From Belliella kenyensis (GTDB lineage: Bacteria > Bacteroidota > Bacteroidia > Cytophagales > Cyclobacteriaceae): 64,000 nucleotides of DNA. The stretch spans positions 248,001-312,000 of the forward strand of contig NZ_JAKZGR010000001.1 in NCBI RefSeq assembly GCF_022549675.1, written 5' to 3'. A model generated the notes under the pieces. That model did no database searches, was not told where the DNA came from, and saw only the letters and a list, made by a program, of their open reading frames with translations. Positions 63,337-64,000 of this stretch are shown here, one piece after another. Each line of letters begins with the position of its first letter. Position 1 is the stretch's first letter. Both the position numbers and the translations under genes were made by a program.

Positions 63337-63714
63337 TTGTATTTATTGATCAAAAATTTCGATTTGTTAATAAGCCTCAAAGCATATAAAAAAGTACTAT
63401 TGGTAATCTTGACGGTTGCATTGGTAATGCCATGTACCCTAAAGCAAGAAATTAAGCTACAAATTGGAATAGCACAAAATCTAAAGCAAGAACAATCAAA
63501 AAGTAAAACAACTTGTAGTTTACTGACTACTCGAAAAGAAAATAAAAAGTCCAAAACTTATTCAGAAAAAGCGTTTAAACGCTTCTTCTATTCGCAGTTT
63601 GATAAGTTATCTTACCAACAAGTAATTACTAACGCAAACTGGATCACCAAAGAATTTTTAGATAAAAAAGAACAAACCCGATCATACTTACTTTTTGAGC
63701 AATTTTTAATTTAA
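63337..63714 (+). CDS. small exported hypothetical protein
   Basis: The frame has no ATG; TTG at 63337, 63346 or 63364 are the possible starts. The protein (up to 125 residues) shows a hydrophobic segment (YKKVLLVILTVALVMPCTL) followed by KQEIKLQIGI and a lysine-rich body with WITKEFLDKKEQ. The MPCTLKQEIK word seems familiar from small Bacteroidota proteins of unknown function. It is followed after 171 bases by a DoxX-like gene on the same strand. Real but unnamed. Confidence 0.6.
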   Translation: MYLLIKNFDLLISLKAYKKVLLVILTVALVMPCTLKQEIKLQIGIAQNLKQEQSKSKTTCSLLTTRKENKKSKTYSEKAFKRFFYSQFDKLSYQQVITNANWITKEFLDKKEQTRSYLLFEQFLI

Positions 63715-63885
63715 TATCAACCCAATTTTAATGGCTTGATTCAATCAGCTTATACTTGTTCTATTACTTGGGCATCTCAGATAGCCCCTCATTCTCAAAC
63801 ACATCACACCAGCGCGTTTCCAATTTTCTGTGATCCCATTATTTTGGCTTCTATGAGGAAATCAGTGTGATCAAAATCATCATGT

Positions 63886-64000
63886 ATGAATAAAGATATC
63901 AAAGTAAGTGGCAAGTCCATACTACTATTTAGAATACTCCTCAGCGGCATATTTATAAATGCAGGAATATCTCACCTTTTGAAACCCGAATCCGTTGCAG
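63886..64000 (+). CDS. DoxX-like membrane protein, cut by window edge
   Basis: From ATG 63886 the frame gives MNKDIKVSGKSILLFRIL, then LSGIFINAGISHLLKPESVA, before the window ends. The pattern R.LLs.iFi.aGi.HL..P is the start of the DoxX/SURF4-like family of four-helix membrane proteins, linked to redox and sulfur stress. Only 38 residues are seen. Confidence 0.6.
   Translation, partial: MNKDIKVSGKSILLFRILLSGIFINAGISHLLKPESVA

Noticed and set aside
63306..63554. 82-codon minus-strand frame at the right end
   Set aside because: The plus-strand frame over the same bases has a signal-like segment and a familiar sequence word; the minus frame has none.

Overview
The window looks like the chromosome of a Bacteroidota bacterium of the Cytophagales (Cyclobacteriaceae, Algoriphagus-like). 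The reasons are AT-rich DNA, a 287-residue primary sigma factor, a bacillithiol deacetylase (BshB1), a multi-DUF349 protein, a UpxY/NusG-like protein, many Bacteroidota-type lipoproteins, and SatD-DUF3307 and START-like genes typical of the phylum. The genus-level placement is an inference from gene content.

Layout. 1-2.1 kb: the end of an XdhC-type gene, a cold-shock-domain protein and a conserved hypothetical. 2.1-12.6 kb: a seven-gene, minus-strand, head-to-tail overlapping defence operon. It runs type III Mod, OLD-like AAA ATPase, DUF4276 Toprim-like protein, Eco57I-type adenine methyltransferase, PD-(D/E)XK-like protein, small membrane protein, type III Res. The Mod and Res genes of one system are thus separated by about 5.8 kb of other defence genes. 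13.1-14.8 kb: a lipoprotein and a DUF922-type HExxH protein. 14.9-24.6 kb: a beta-1,3-glucan (laminarin-type) utilisation operon with a GH149-like phosphorylase, GH3, a GH17 lipoprotein, a GPH transporter fused to a GH17 domain, and a cytoplasmic GH17. It has no SusC/SusD pair. 25.1-29.4 kb: a recombination-scarred region with truncated genes (DUF4221-like, RlpA, IS4 transposase), a tandem outer-membrane-barrel family, and a 448-bp tandem array. Each array unit joins a GIY-YIG nuclease gene to a copy of tRNA-Thr whose T loop, anticodon loop and D arm have been replaced by one palindrome. The array ends at an intact tRNA-Thr. 29.5-41.7 kb: housekeeping genes (DUF349, yqgE, pdxH, bshB1, M23/LysM peptidase, trxB, rpoD, pnp, rpsO, LptF/G permease, START-like). 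42.0-42.4 kb: an intact tRNA-Met preceded by a copy carrying the same palindrome and followed by decayed tail copies. 42.7-56.3 kb: a lipoprotein, a ligase-associated-type DEXH helicase, a TPR histidine kinase, TrkH/TrkA, DUF3307/SatD with a repeat-rich upstream region, a TPR protein, RmuC, an alpha/beta hydrolase and a NusG-like antiterminator. 56.3-62.9 kb: a TetR-controlled tripartite RND efflux operon. 63.3 kb to the end: a small hypothetical and the start of a DoxX-like gene.

Most notable are the palindrome-for-loop replacements in tRNA copies at two unrelated tRNA loci (Thr and Met), coupled at one of them to an amplified GIY-YIG gene. I know of no described element of this kind; that is a statement of my knowledge, not of a search. 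A palindrome of another family sits in frame inside the Res nuclease domain. Second in interest is the composite restriction operon, and third the transporter-GH17 fusion.
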